The notes beneath the pieces are model-generated. The model was not told the origin of the DNA and searched no databases. It was given only the letters and a program-made list of their open reading frames with translations. Shown here in pieces: positions 26,383 through 34,735 of a DNA stretch of 64,000 nucleotides. The translations under genes were made by a program, and so were the position numbers. Each line of letters opens with the position of its first letter. Positions within the stretch are counted from its first letter, which is position 1. Where the stretch lies: the NCBI RefSeq assembly GCF_030651185.1, contig NZ_JAUSCJ010000022.1:124001-188000 (forward strand). Reading direction: 5' to 3'. Source of the DNA: Phenylobacterium sp. (GTDB taxonomy: Bacteria; Pseudomonadota; Alphaproteobacteria; Caulobacterales; Caulobacteraceae).

Positions 26383-27042
26383 ATGGGAGAACCGTCTGCG
26401 GACGATTGCTACACAACTCCGCTACACAGTCTCGCCCGAGATGAGATGCTAAGCGCCTCTAAACGCTCAGGAAAAGGAGGATCGGACTGTTACACAAACG
26501 ATCTACACGTTCGAACGAATCTCGTGCGCCGTGGTGCTCTCATCTACTACCGGCGACGCGTCCCGACGCTGCTAGTAGGGATAGTCGGCAGGGCTGAAAT
26601 CTGGCGATCGCTGAATACGGACAGCCTCACCGTCGCGTTGCGCCGATCCTATTTGGTCGCGGCAGCTATTGAGCAAGCCTTCGAGGTGGCGCGTGCGGGT
26701 GCCGGGCTGAGCGTTGATGAAGTGGTCTATTCTGGAGTGATCCATCAGCCGGAGACTTCAGTTGAGACGCCACCTCCGGAGATGCCTTCTCGGTTTGTGG
26801 AAGCGGACCTGCCCGGCGGGGCGAGCCTCAAGGCGGTCTACGACGCCTACATGTCCGATCCCACGCGAAGCTGGTCGCCAAGGACACGTTTCGCATACTC
26901 GACTCCCCGTCGAGTTGCGCTCGCGGTCCTCGGCGAGGAGACGCCGGTCCGGGCCATTACTCGCGCGCAGTGTCGGGATTTCATTGAAACGCTACGCTGG
27001 CTGCCGCGCCACGCCTCCACCGGGACATACCAGCGGGACTGA
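26383..27042 (+). pseudogene. Truncated tyrosine-recombinase integrase (N-terminal half only)
   Basis: The 219-residue frame carries an N-terminal arm-binding region (HVRTNLVRRGALIYYRRRVP, typical of DUF6538-containing phage integrases) and the start of the SAM-like core-binding domain (SLKAVYDAYMSDPTRSWSPR, AITRAQCRDFIETLRWLP). It stops after STGTYQRD, before any catalytic domain: no R..HxxR..Y residues are present. Its place immediately downstream of tRNA-Arg, inside a degenerate att duplication, shows that it is the remains of an integrated element. Base composition is lower in G+C than the neighbours. Confidence 0.75.
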
Positions 27043-27134
27043 GCGAGCCCCAGGGCTGAGACCTAGGGCTCTGCGGCGATCGATGCTCACTCGTCTCGGA
27101 AGTGAATCCATTCAGCCCCCAACGGATTTCCTGA

Positions 27135-27185
27135 GACTACGACTCTGAGGGTCGACGTTCGAATCGTTCCGGGCCCTCCAAATTT
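27135..27185 (+). other. Degenerate second copy of the tRNA-Arg 3' end (right att copy)
   Basis: GACTACGACTCTGAGGGTCG then ACGTTCGAATCGTTCCGGG matches the tRNA 3' half except for a base change in the anticodon stem, a one-base deletion in the T stem, and changes in the acceptor end (CCCTCCA for CGCGCCA). It cannot form a functional tRNA alone. It bounds an ~0.84-kb remnant with the tRNA. Confidence 0.65.
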
Positions 27186-27254
27186 TCTGAGGCGTCGCCA
27201 ATGTGTTGCGAAGCCCTGTTAGGCGGGGCCCGGCCGAGTCTCGCCGGAGTTCCC

Positions 27255-28724
27255 ATGCGCCCAAACTCATCCCGTCGTCCGCTCGGTCTGGCTCTCGTCG
27301 CGGTCCTGTCCGCCTTGGGAGCGCCCGGCGCCACCAGCGCGGCGGGGCTCAGCGCCCGCCAAGTCGCCGATCCCGACTACAGGGCTTCGGACGCGGCCCT
27401 GCAGCAGGCCATAAGGGCGCCGGCGCCCGGGACCCGGGCGCGAAACGTCATCCTGTTCATTGGCGACGGCATGGGGGTGAGCACGGTCACCGCGGCGCGG
27501 ATCTTCGAGGGCCAGGCGCGCGGCGTCGACGGCGCCTCCAACCGGCTGGCCTTCGACCAGCTCCCCTATGCGGCCTTCTCCAAGACCTACTCCCAGGACG
27601 CCCTGGTCACCGACTCCGCCAATGGCGCGACAGCCCTGCTCACCGGGGTCAAGACCCTGAACGGCGTGGTGTCGCTCGACGGCTCGGCCAAGCGGGGCGA
27701 CTGCGCCTCGGCGGCGAGCGCCAGGGTCGCCACCCTGGCGGAGCTGGCCAAGGCCAGCGGGCTGGCGACCGGCGTGGTGACGACGACCCGGCTGACCGAC
27801 GCCACCCCGGCGGCGGTCTACGCCCACGCGCCGCAACGCAACTGGGAGAGCGACGCCGACATGCCGACCGCGGCGCGGCAAGCCGGCTGCGTCGACATTG
27901 CCCGCCAGCTCATCGAGGCGGGGCCTGGCGCGCGGCCCGACGTGGTCCTGGGCGGAGGGCGGGGCAAGTTCACCCCGGTCGAGGCGGGCGGGGAGCGGAA
28001 GGATGGACGCGACCTGATCGACGCCTGGCGGCGCGGTTCGACCGGCCGGGTCGCGACGCCCAGAACCGGAGCGGAACTGTCCACCCTTGATCCGAGCGCC
28101 ACCGACAGCCTGCTGGGAATCTTCGGCTCCGACAATCTGCCCTACGCAGGCGCCATCTCCGGACCGGAGGCGCCGCCGAGCCTGACGCAGATGACGTCGG
28201 CGGCGATCGCGGTGCTGGCGCGCAAGCCGCGCGGCTATTTCCTCGTCGTCGAGGGGGGCAACATCGACAAGGCCCACCATCGCAACGACGCCTTCCACGC
28301 CCTGGGCGAGACCGCCGAGCTATCGCGCGCCGTCGCCGCGGCGATGGCCAGCGTCGATATGACCGACACCCTGATTGTCGTGACGGCCGACCATAGCCAC
28401 GGCCTGGTCATCTCCGGCTATCCGCCGCGGTCCGCCTCGATCCTTGGCGCGGTTCCCCGGGACGACGGCGAGGCGCGCGCGGGGGATGGCATTGTATTGG
28501 CGCGCGCCCTTGAGGCGGCGACGCACCAGGGCGACAATCCACTGACCACGGCTCATGCCCGTCGATCGGATGTGTTGGTCGAGGATCGCGTGTTCCGCCG
28601 GATCGAGCTTGACGAGGATGCCTTGCCAGTCGCCCTCGGTTCGGGACACCTTGATGGGCGGCGGCGGCAGGGTCACGCCATCCTGCTCCAGCGCCGCGGA
28701 CATCAGGTCCCGGATCACCTTTGA
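27255..28724 (+). pseudogene. Alkaline phosphatase, 3'-truncated
   Basis: An exported alkaline phosphatase (signal peptide LGLALVAVLSALGAPGATSA). Family motifs are intact through most of the protein: NVILFIGDGMGVSTVTAAR with metal-binding Asp, VTDSANGATALLTG with the nucleophilic Ser, VEGGNIDKAHHRND, and VVTADHSHGLVISGY. The normal continuation, ending in the histidine-containing T-H-x-G-E-D metal-site region, is missing. After about 28445 the frame runs antisense through a MobC-like gene and ends at 28724 with unrelated residues. The loss of C-terminal zinc ligands should inactivate it. The ATG at 27255, behind CGGAG, opens the signal peptide. Confidence 0.75.
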
Positions 28725-28802
28725 GCGCCCGCCACGGGACGCCGCGTAGGCGTCGAACGCCTCGGCCAAGGCGTCGTCGATGCGAAAGCCAAACTGCCCC
28801 AT
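28320..28802 (-). pseudogene. MobC-like ribbon-helix-helix protein, 3'-truncated
   Basis: The first ~115 residues resemble plasmid mobilisation/relaxosome MobC-type or similar ribbon-helix-helix proteins: FGFRIDDALAEAFDAYAASR at the start, then VKLDPAEHAILDQHIRSTGM and SRGQWIVALVRRRLKGARQY. After about GNRAKD the frame runs antisense into the alkaline phosphatase gene, so both genes are cut at the same junction near 28440-28465. No relaxase gene is nearby. The protein could also be a CopG-type antitoxin relative. Confidence 0.5.
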
Positions 28803-29145
28803 CGCGCGGAACGCCCCGTACCTCTGTGGGAAGAGGGTATTCAGCGGCTTCCAAGTTCTTGGTCAATACTGTGCATGATCGAAGGGCAGATATAGGTGGC
28901 GGTTCGCGTGACTTATTGGCGTAAATTGTCAGAACGACATGACTTTAGTGTGACGGTGATGTTGAATTGTCGAAATTGACATCAATTCATCACGAAGCGG
29001 CGCGCGACATTCTTGGGCGACCACAGGTTGTTCAACTCTCCCAGATCCCCCGCGGCCTGGCGATATGATGTCGCTCAAGACGCCGCAAAGCGCGGCCCAT
29101 TATACGGGGTCAAGTTTTCGCGCATGTGGGTGGAAGCAGGGGTGA
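28803..29145. other. 343-bp gap with an AT-rich core, no gene seen
   Basis: The stretch at about 28870-28990 is far richer in A+T than the surroundings and contains repeated TTGAATTGTC, AAATTGAC and ATCAATTCATC words forming imperfect inverted repeats. It lies upstream of the MobC-like gene, the usual place for an oriT, and upstream of the MBL fragment, the usual place for a promoter. I cannot assign either with confidence. Confidence 0.3.
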
Positions 29146-29313
29146 ATGACGAAAGCCAGTCTGACGTTTCTGGGCGGCGCCGTGACCGGTTCCCGCCACC
29201 TGCTCCGGCTCGGGAGGGGCCTGGTTGGCTGTGGTCTGTTCCAGGGCCTGAAGGCGGAACTCGGCTGGGACGGCGAGATCCCGGCTGAAGGTGACGAGCG
29301 GGGCCTGTCGTGA
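29146..29313 (+). pseudogene. MBL-fold RNA-metabolising hydrolase, 55-codon N-terminal remnant
   Basis: The frame MTKASLTFLGGAVTGSRHLL, then GLVGCGLFQGLK, matches the start of COG1236-type metallo-beta-lactamase exonuclease-like proteins, which begin LTFLGGAGTVTGSRHLL and continue to CGLFQG. Two residues of the GAGTVTGS motif are missing, and the HxHxDH metal site and everything after are gone. In related genomes, as I recall, this hydrolase precedes the phosphorylase and PRPP-synthase genes. Its stop overlaps the next start as GTGA, so translation of the remnant may still feed the downstream gene. Confidence 0.6.
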
Positions 29314-30830
29314 CCGGCGGTCAAGCCACGGCTCTGCCCACCCTGACGGCTCGGCGCCTGGGGCTGCTGTCGCAACACGACGCCATTGTGCTGATGCGTG
29401 AAGATAGCCCTGTCTGCCGGTCGGAGGGGCATGCGCCGCGCTCGCAGGTGCTGCTGATGGCTCACGGCCGAGAGGTGACGGCGACGCTCTATCAGATCAC
29501 CGGCGGCGATCTCGTGCAGGCGGACGAGGCGGGCCTCTCCGAGGCGGCCTGGGCCCGGCTTGGGGTTGTGGACGGGGATCATATCCATGTGCGCCATCCC
29601 TCCGCCCTGGCCTCGATGTCCAGCGTGCGCCGGCGCGTGTACGGCAAGCGGTTGGACGCCGGCGCCATGGTCGAGATTATCGCGGATGTCGCCGCCGGCC
29701 GTTACACCGACGTCCATCTGTCCGCCTTCCTCACGGCGTGCTCGGCTCTGCCGCTCGATCGCGACGAGGTGGTCCATCTGACCCGCGCCATGGTGCAGGC
29801 GGGCGAGCGGCTGACCTGGGATTCGCCGATCGTGATCGACAAGCACTCGGTGGGTGGGCTGCCCGGCAATCGCACCACGCCAATCGTCGTGGCCATTGTG
29901 GCGGCGAACGGCCTGGTGATCCCGAAGACCTCCTCGCGCGCCATCACCTCTCCGGCCGGGACCGCCGACACCATGGAGACCCTGACCAAGGTCGACCTGG
30001 ATCTCGCCGCCATGCGTCGGGTGGTGGAACAGGAAGGCGGTTGCCTCGCCTGGGGCGGGGCCGTGCGGTTGAGTCCGGCCGACGATGTCCTCATCCGGGT
30101 CGAACGGGTGTTGGACATCGACACGGAGGGCCAGCTGGTCGCCTCGGTTCTGTCGAAGAAAATCGCCGCCGGATCCACCCACGTGGTGCTCGATATTCCG
30201 GTGGGGCCAACGGCGAAGGTCCGCTCGCAGGACGACGCCGACGCCATTTCGGACTCCCTTACCTATGTGGCGCGGTTGTGCGGCGTGGAGGTCCGATGCG
30301 TGCGCACGGATGGCGGCCAGCCGGTCGGCCGCGGCATCGGTCCAGCCCTGGAGGCGCGCGATGTGCTGTCCGTGCTTCGGGGCGCGCCGGACGCGCCGGC
30401 GGACTTGCGGCGCCGGGCCTGCCTGCTCGCCGGCGCGGCCCTGGAGCTGGCGGGGCGTTGCGGCGCCGGTGAGGGAACGCACCTGGCCGAGCGCACGCTT
30501 GCCGATGGTCGGGCCTGGGAGAAGTTCCAGCGGATCTGTGAAGCCCAGGGGGGCCTGAGGGAGCCGCCGCGTTCTACCGTCAGCCGGCCATTGGTGGCTC
30601 CGCGGGCCGGCCGCGTGGTGGCCATCAACAACCGAACCCTGGCGCGGCTCGCCAAGCTGGCCGGCGCCCCGGACGCCAAGGCCGCGGGCGTCGATCTGCA
30701 CGTCCGCCTGGGCGACGAGGTCGCCGCGGGCGAGCCCCTGATGACCGTCCACGCGCAAGCTCCCGGCGAACTGGCCTACGCGTTGGACTATGCCGCCGCC
30801 AATCCCGACATACTGAGCCTCGAGCCCTGA
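29310..30830 (+). CDS. Thymidine/AMP-phosphorylase family protein
   Basis: A 506-residue nucleoside/nucleotide phosphorylase with three parts: an N-terminal extra domain of ~85 residues, the glycosyltransferase family 3 core, and a pyrimidine-phosphorylase C-terminal domain (LVAPRAGRVVAINNRTLARL). The signature IDKHSVGGLPGNRTTPIVV is the phosphate-binding loop, and SRAITSPAGTADTME follows it. The N-terminal extension and PGNRTT variant match the AMP-phosphorylase-like group rather than classical DeoA, so the substrate may be a nucleoside monophosphate giving ribose-1,5-bisphosphate. It starts with GTG coupled to the preceding remnant and is followed two bases later by the PRPP-synthase gene. 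Confidence 0.85.
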   Translation: MTGGQATALPTLTARRLGLLSQHDAIVLMREDSPVCRSEGHAPRSQVLLMAHGREVTATLYQITGGDLVQADEAGLSEAAWARLGVVDGDHIHVRHPSALASMSSVRRRVYGKRLDAGAMVEIIADVAAGRYTDVHLSAFLTACSALPLDRDEVVHLTRAMVQAGERLTWDSPIVIDKHSVGGLPGNRTTPIVVAIVAANGLVIPKTSSRAITSPAGTADTMETLTKVDLDLAAMRRVVEQEGGCLAWGGAVRLSPADDVLIRVERVLDIDTEGQLVASVLSKKIAAGSTHVVLDIPVGPTAKVRSQDDADAISDSLTYVARLCGVEVRCVRTDGGQPVGRGIGPALEARDVLSVLRGAPDAPADLRRRACLLAGAALELAGRCGAGEGTHLAERTLADGRAWEKFQRICEAQGGLREPPRSTVSRPLVAPRAGRVVAINNRTLARLAKLAGAPDAKAAGVDLHVRLGDEVAAGEPLMTVHAQAPGELAYALDYAAANPDILSLEP

Positions 30831-30832
30831 CC

Positions 30833-31714
30833 TTGCGACTCCTCGTGCCCCTCCCCGGAAGCGAAGCGTTCTCGGCCCAGGTGGCCGCTGCGGGTCGGAA
30901 CGTCGAGCTTGGGAGGTTGGAGTTTCGGCGCTTTCCGGATGGCGAACGTTACGTGCGGATCGACGCCGACCCCAGGGGGCGGCCGGTCGATATCGTCTGC
31001 CAGAACGCCGACGAACACTTCCTGACGGTCGCGTTCGTGGCCGACGCCCTGAGGGAGCTTGGCGCTGGAGAGATTACGCTGGTCGCGCCCTATCTGGGCT
31101 ATATGCGCCAGGATGCGCGTTTCCGTCCGGGCGAGGCGGTAACGTCGCGGACGTTCGCGCGGCTGGTCTCCTCGACGGTCGATCGGCTGGTCACCGTCGA
31201 TCCGCATCTTCATCGGTTCGCAAGCCTCGATGAGCTTTACGACATCCCCTGCGTCGCGCTGCGCGCCGCGCCGCTGATCGGTGACTGGATCGTCCACGAA
31301 GTGGCCAATCCGCTCATTATCGGCCCTGATGCCGAGAGCAAACAGTGGGCGGCGGAGATCGCGGCGAAAGCCGAGGCCCCATTCGCTGTCCTTTCCAAGC
31401 GCCGGCGAGGGGATCGGGAGGTGGAGATATCCGTGCCGGATCTCGGGCGCCACCGCGGTAGGCAGCCCGTCCTCATCGATGACATCGCATCCTCCGGCCG
31501 CACCCTGACGGCGGCCGCCGAGGCGTTGGGCCTGCAGGGCTTCCCGGCGCCCGTTTGCGTGGTCGTCCACCCGATCTTCGCGGGCGACGCCTTCGCCAAG
31601 ACCTCAGAGGTGTTCAGGCGCATCGTTTCAACCGACACCCTGCCGCACAGCTCGAATGCGATCACTGTGACATCGCTGATCGCCGCCGCCCTGGCGGGAG
31701 AGCGCCAGGTCTGA
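30833..31714 (+). CDS. Ribose-phosphate pyrophosphokinase homologue
   Basis: A 293-residue PRPP-synthase family protein, shorter than housekeeping Prs (~310-320). It has ELGRLEFRRFPDGERYVRID, the YLGYMRQDARFRPGEAVTSR block that contributes ATP contacts, VDPHLHRF, and the PRPP loop VLIDDIASSGRTL. The family makes PRPP and AMP from ribose-5-phosphate and ATP; beside an AMP-phosphorylase-type enzyme it may instead recover ribose-5-phosphate. The TTG start directly follows the upstream stop. It is likely a second, specialised Prs. Confidence 0.85.
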   Translation: MRLLVPLPGSEAFSAQVAAAGRNVELGRLEFRRFPDGERYVRIDADPRGRPVDIVCQNADEHFLTVAFVADALRELGAGEITLVAPYLGYMRQDARFRPGEAVTSRTFARLVSSTVDRLVTVDPHLHRFASLDELYDIPCVALRAAPLIGDWIVHEVANPLIIGPDAESKQWAAEIAAKAEAPFAVLSKRRRGDREVEISVPDLGRHRGRQPVLIDDIASSGRTLTAAAEALGLQGFPAPVCVVVHPIFAGDAFAKTSEVFRRIVSTDTLPHSSNAITVTSLIAAALAGERQV

Positions 31715-31778
31715 AAGGCGGCGGTCGGTTTCGCCGACTCGCCGGCGCGGGACAGGGCGAAGTTGAAGGATCATTTGA

Positions 31779-31792
31779 GTGACCTGCGTCAA
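31779..31792. promoter_or_regulatory. FNR/FixK-type box upstream of the P-type ATPase gene
   Basis: GTGACCTGCGTCAA differs at one position from the TTGA-N6-TCAA consensus bound by FNR/FixK regulators and lies about 110 bp upstream of the ATPase start. A perfect box sits before pta in the same gene region, which strengthens this reading. Confidence 0.5.
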
Positions 31793-31897
31793 AGCCGGCC
31801 GAGCCAAGGCCTGTGATGGTCTACTGTCTCGAGGCGGCCTCCGCTGAGGCCATTGGCGCGCCCCGGGCGCGCCTCGCCGGCATGAGGGAGGTTTCCA

Positions 31898-34705
31898 CTG
31901 GCTCAGACCGGACAAGGAGAGCCGCCGACAGGGACTGCGGCGCCTGAGCGTCGCGCCGGCCGCGATTGGCATGCCCTGGCGATCGAAGACTCCCTCACAG
32001 AGCTGGACAGTACGGCCAAGGGCCTGTCGTCCCGAGAGGCTGAGGCCAGACTGGCGCGATATGGCGCGAACCTGATCCCGGAGCCCCAGGGACCCGGGTC
32101 GATCCGCCGCTTCCTCCAGCAATTCCAGAATGTGCTGATCTACGTCCTGTTGGCCGCCGCTGTCGCAGCGGCGCTCATGGAGCATATGAAGGACGCGCTG
32201 GTCATTCTGGCCGTCATCCTGGTCAACGCCATGGCGGGGTTTATCCAGGAGGGCCGCGCCGAGCGCGCCCTCGCGGGCATCCGGCGCATGATCGACCCGA
32301 ATGCCTCCGTCCTGCGCGACGGCCTCCGGGTGACGACGCCTGCGGATCAGGTGGTTCCCGGGGATGTGGTGCTTCTGGAGGCCGGAGATCGCATTCCCGC
32401 GGACCTCCGACTGATGCGCGCCAGCAACTTGCGGATCGAGGAAGCGGCCCTCACCGGCGAGGCCGTCGCCGTTGAGAAGAGCGTGGCGCCCGTGAGCGCC
32501 GACGCTGTGCTCGGTGACCGGACCTCCATGGCCTTCTGCGGAACCCTCGTCGCGACCGGCTCGGCGCAGGCGCTTGTGGTGGCGACAGGCGCCGCAACCG
32601 AACTCGGCCGGATCAGCGGCCTGGTGGCGCAGGTGAAGCGCCTGCCGACCCCCCTCGTGCGCCAGATGGACCACTTCGCGCGCCAGTTGACGGTGGTCGT
32701 GGCTGTCCTGGCCGCTGTGACGTTTCCGGTCGCCCATTGGCTCCGCGACTTCAGCACCGTGGATTCGCTGATGATCATCGTGGGTCTCGCGGTCGCGATG
32801 ATACCGGAAGGGCTGCCGGCGGTGATGACCATCGCCCTGTCCATCGGCGTCACCCGCATGGCCGGGCGACAGGCCGTGATCCGTCAGATGCCGGCGGTTG
32901 AGACGCTAGGATCGGTGTCGGTGATCTGTTCCGACAAGACCGGAACGCTGACACGCAACGAGATGACCGTGACGTCGGTGGTGCTTGCCGGCGGTGTGGT
33001 GATGGTCGGTGGCGTCGGCTACGCGCCGGTTGGCGACATCACGATCGACGGTGTGCGGCCCTCCCCCGACCAGTGCGCCATGCTCGCACAGGTGGCCGAG
33101 GCCGCCGCCCTCTGCAACGACGCCCGAATCGAACAGACGGCGGAGCATTGGGTCCCCCATGGCGACCCAATGGAGGCGGCGCTCATCGCCTTGGCCGGAA
33201 AGATCGGGGCTCTGTCGCCCGGCTTGACGCCCAGCGCGCGCCGGCTCGTCGAGATTCCGTTCGATTCCAGGCGCCGGTACATGGCGACGCTGCAGGAATT
33301 TGAGGATGGCGCGCGCGCGATCTTCGCCAAGGGCGCGCCCGAACGGCTGCTCCAGATGTGCAGCCGCCAACTCCAGGCAGGTGGCGAAGGCCCGCTCGAC
33401 GCGACCTATTGGGAGAATGCGATCAACGACCTCGCCCACGGCGGGCGTCGCGTCCTGGCCCTGGCCTCCAAGGCCGCGACGGCGGATGCGATCGCGCTGA
33501 GCCCCTCCGACCTCGATGAGGGCCTCGTGCTGCTGGCGGTCGTGGGCATCATCGACCCGCCCCGCGAGGAAGCGCGCGCCGCGATCCTGGAGTGCCGTGA
33601 GGCCGGAATAGCCGTGAAGATGATCACCGGCGACCATGCCGCCACGGCGGTGGCGATCGCGCGCGAGCTCGGGCTTGCCGATGATCCCAAGGTGGTCTCC
33701 GGCGCCGAGATGGCCAGCCTGTCGGATGAAGACTTGGTCGGTGTCGCGCAGGACGCCGTGGTCTTTGCGAGAACCAGTCCGGCCGACAAGCTGCGCCTGG
33801 TCCAGGCGCTGCAGAGCCTCGGCCATGTGGTCGCCATGACGGGCGACGGCGTCAACGACGCCCCGGCGCTGAAGCAGGCTGACGTCGGCGTCGCCATGGG
33901 TCGGAAGGGCACGGAGGCGGCGAAGGCCGCCGCCCAGATGGTCCTGGTGGACGACAACTTTGCGTCGATCGTCGCGGCGGTGCGAGAGGGCCGCACCGTC
34001 TATGACAATCTGAAGAAGGTCATCGCGATGGTGCTGCCGACCAACGGCGGCGAGACCGGCGCGCTCCTCGTGGCCCTGGTCTTCGGATTCACCCTGCCGA
34101 TCACCCCGATCCAGATTCTCTGGGTGAACATGGTGACGGGGGTGGCGTTGGAGCTGACGCTGGCCTTTGAACGCACGGAGCCGGGCGCCATGCGGCGATC
34201 ACCGCGTCCGCGCGCGGAGCCGCTGCTCACGGGACAGGTCTGGTGGCAGTTTCTCTATGTGTCGGCGATCTTCGTCGCCGGAACCACGGGCGTCTTCTTC
34301 TGGGCGATGGGGCAGGGGGGCGGCGTCGAGCATGCCCGGACACTTGTCGTGAACACCCTTGTCGTGATGCAGGTCTTCTATCTTTTCTCCGCCCGCTACA
34401 TCCATGGGGCCTCGATCACCTGGCGGGGCGTCCTGGGCGCCCCCGCCGTCCTCATGGGCGTCGCCGTGGTTGTCGTCAGCCAGCTGGTTCTGACCTATGC
34501 GCCCTGGTTCAATTCGGCCTTCGGCACCCGGCCGATATCGCTCGCAGAGGGCGCGATCGTCATCGGCATTGGCGTCGCGATGCTGCTGGTGACCGAGCTT
34601 GAGAAGGCGGTGCGCAGACGCATCCTCGCGACTTCGAGGGATGCGCGGGCGGGCGCCTCCCCCAGACCGGCGCCCCCTGGCCAAACCCGTTCGGTTCGCC
34701 TGTGA
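31898..34705 (+). CDS. P2-type cation-transporting ATPase, probable CTG start
   Basis: A ~935-residue P-type ATPase. An N-terminal cation-ATPase domain (LTELDSTAKGLSSREAEARL) is followed by the first membrane pair, the A-domain motif LTGEA, the M4 motif IPEGLPAV typical of P2 (Ca2+/Na+-type) pumps, the phosphorylation site CSDKTGTLT with Asp at about residue 346, MVTGDGVNDAPAL-type hinge (MTGDGVNDAPALKQADVGVA), and six further helices. Homologous protein begins well before the first GTG (32132), and between the in-frame stop at 31883 and 32132 there is no ATG, GTG or TTG. A CTG at 31898 lies 6 bases after AGGGAGG, so CTG is the best start. It lies in the putative FNR-controlled module. Confidence 0.85.
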   Translation: MAQTGQGEPPTGTAAPERRAGRDWHALAIEDSLTELDSTAKGLSSREAEARLARYGANLIPEPQGPGSIRRFLQQFQNVLIYVLLAAAVAAALMEHMKDALVILAVILVNAMAGFIQEGRAERALAGIRRMIDPNASVLRDGLRVTTPADQVVPGDVVLLEAGDRIPADLRLMRASNLRIEEAALTGEAVAVEKSVAPVSADAVLGDRTSMAFCGTLVATGSAQALVVATGAATELGRISGLVAQVKRLPTPLVRQMDHFARQLTVVVAVLAAVTFPVAHWLRDFSTVDSLMIIVGLAVAMIPEGLPAVMTIALSIGVTRMAGRQAVIRQMPAVETLGSVSVICSDKTGTLTRNEMTVTSVVLAGGVVMVGGVGYAPVGDITIDGVRPSPDQCAMLAQVAEAAALCNDARIEQTAEHWVPHGDPMEAALIALAGKIGALSPGLTPSARRLVEIPFDSRRRYMATLQEFEDGARAIFAKGAPERLLQMCSRQLQAGGEGPLDATYWENAINDLAHGGRRVLALASKAATADAIALSPSDLDEGLVLLAVVGIIDPPREEARAAILECREAGIAVKMITGDHAATAVAIARELGLADDPKVVSGAEMASLSDEDLVGVAQDAVVFARTSPADKLRLVQALQSLGHVVAMTGDGVNDAPALKQADVGVAMGRKGTEAAKAAAQMVLVDDNFASIVAAVREGRTVYDNLKKVIAMVLPTNGGETGALLVALVFGFTLPITPIQILWVNMVTGVALELTLAFERTEPGAMRRSPRPRAEPLLTGQVWWQFLYVSAIFVAGTTGVFFWAMGQGGGVEHARTLVVNTLVVMQVFYLFSARYIHGASITWRGVLGAPAVLMGVAVVVVSQLVLTYAPWFNSAFGTRPISLAEGAIVIGIGVAMLLVTELEKAVRRRILATSRDARAGASPRPAPPGQTRSVRL

Positions 34706-34735
34706 GCGCCCAACTCGGCAGACCGGAGACGCACC

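Noticed and set aside
28803-29145. FNR box in the AT-rich gap before the phosphorylase genes
   Set aside because: TTGACATCAA has only two bases between the half-sites instead of six.
32132-34705. GTG at 32132 as the start of the cation ATPase
   Set aside because: It would remove the recognisable N-terminal cation-ATPase domain, and it has no ribosome site as good as that before the CTG at 31898.
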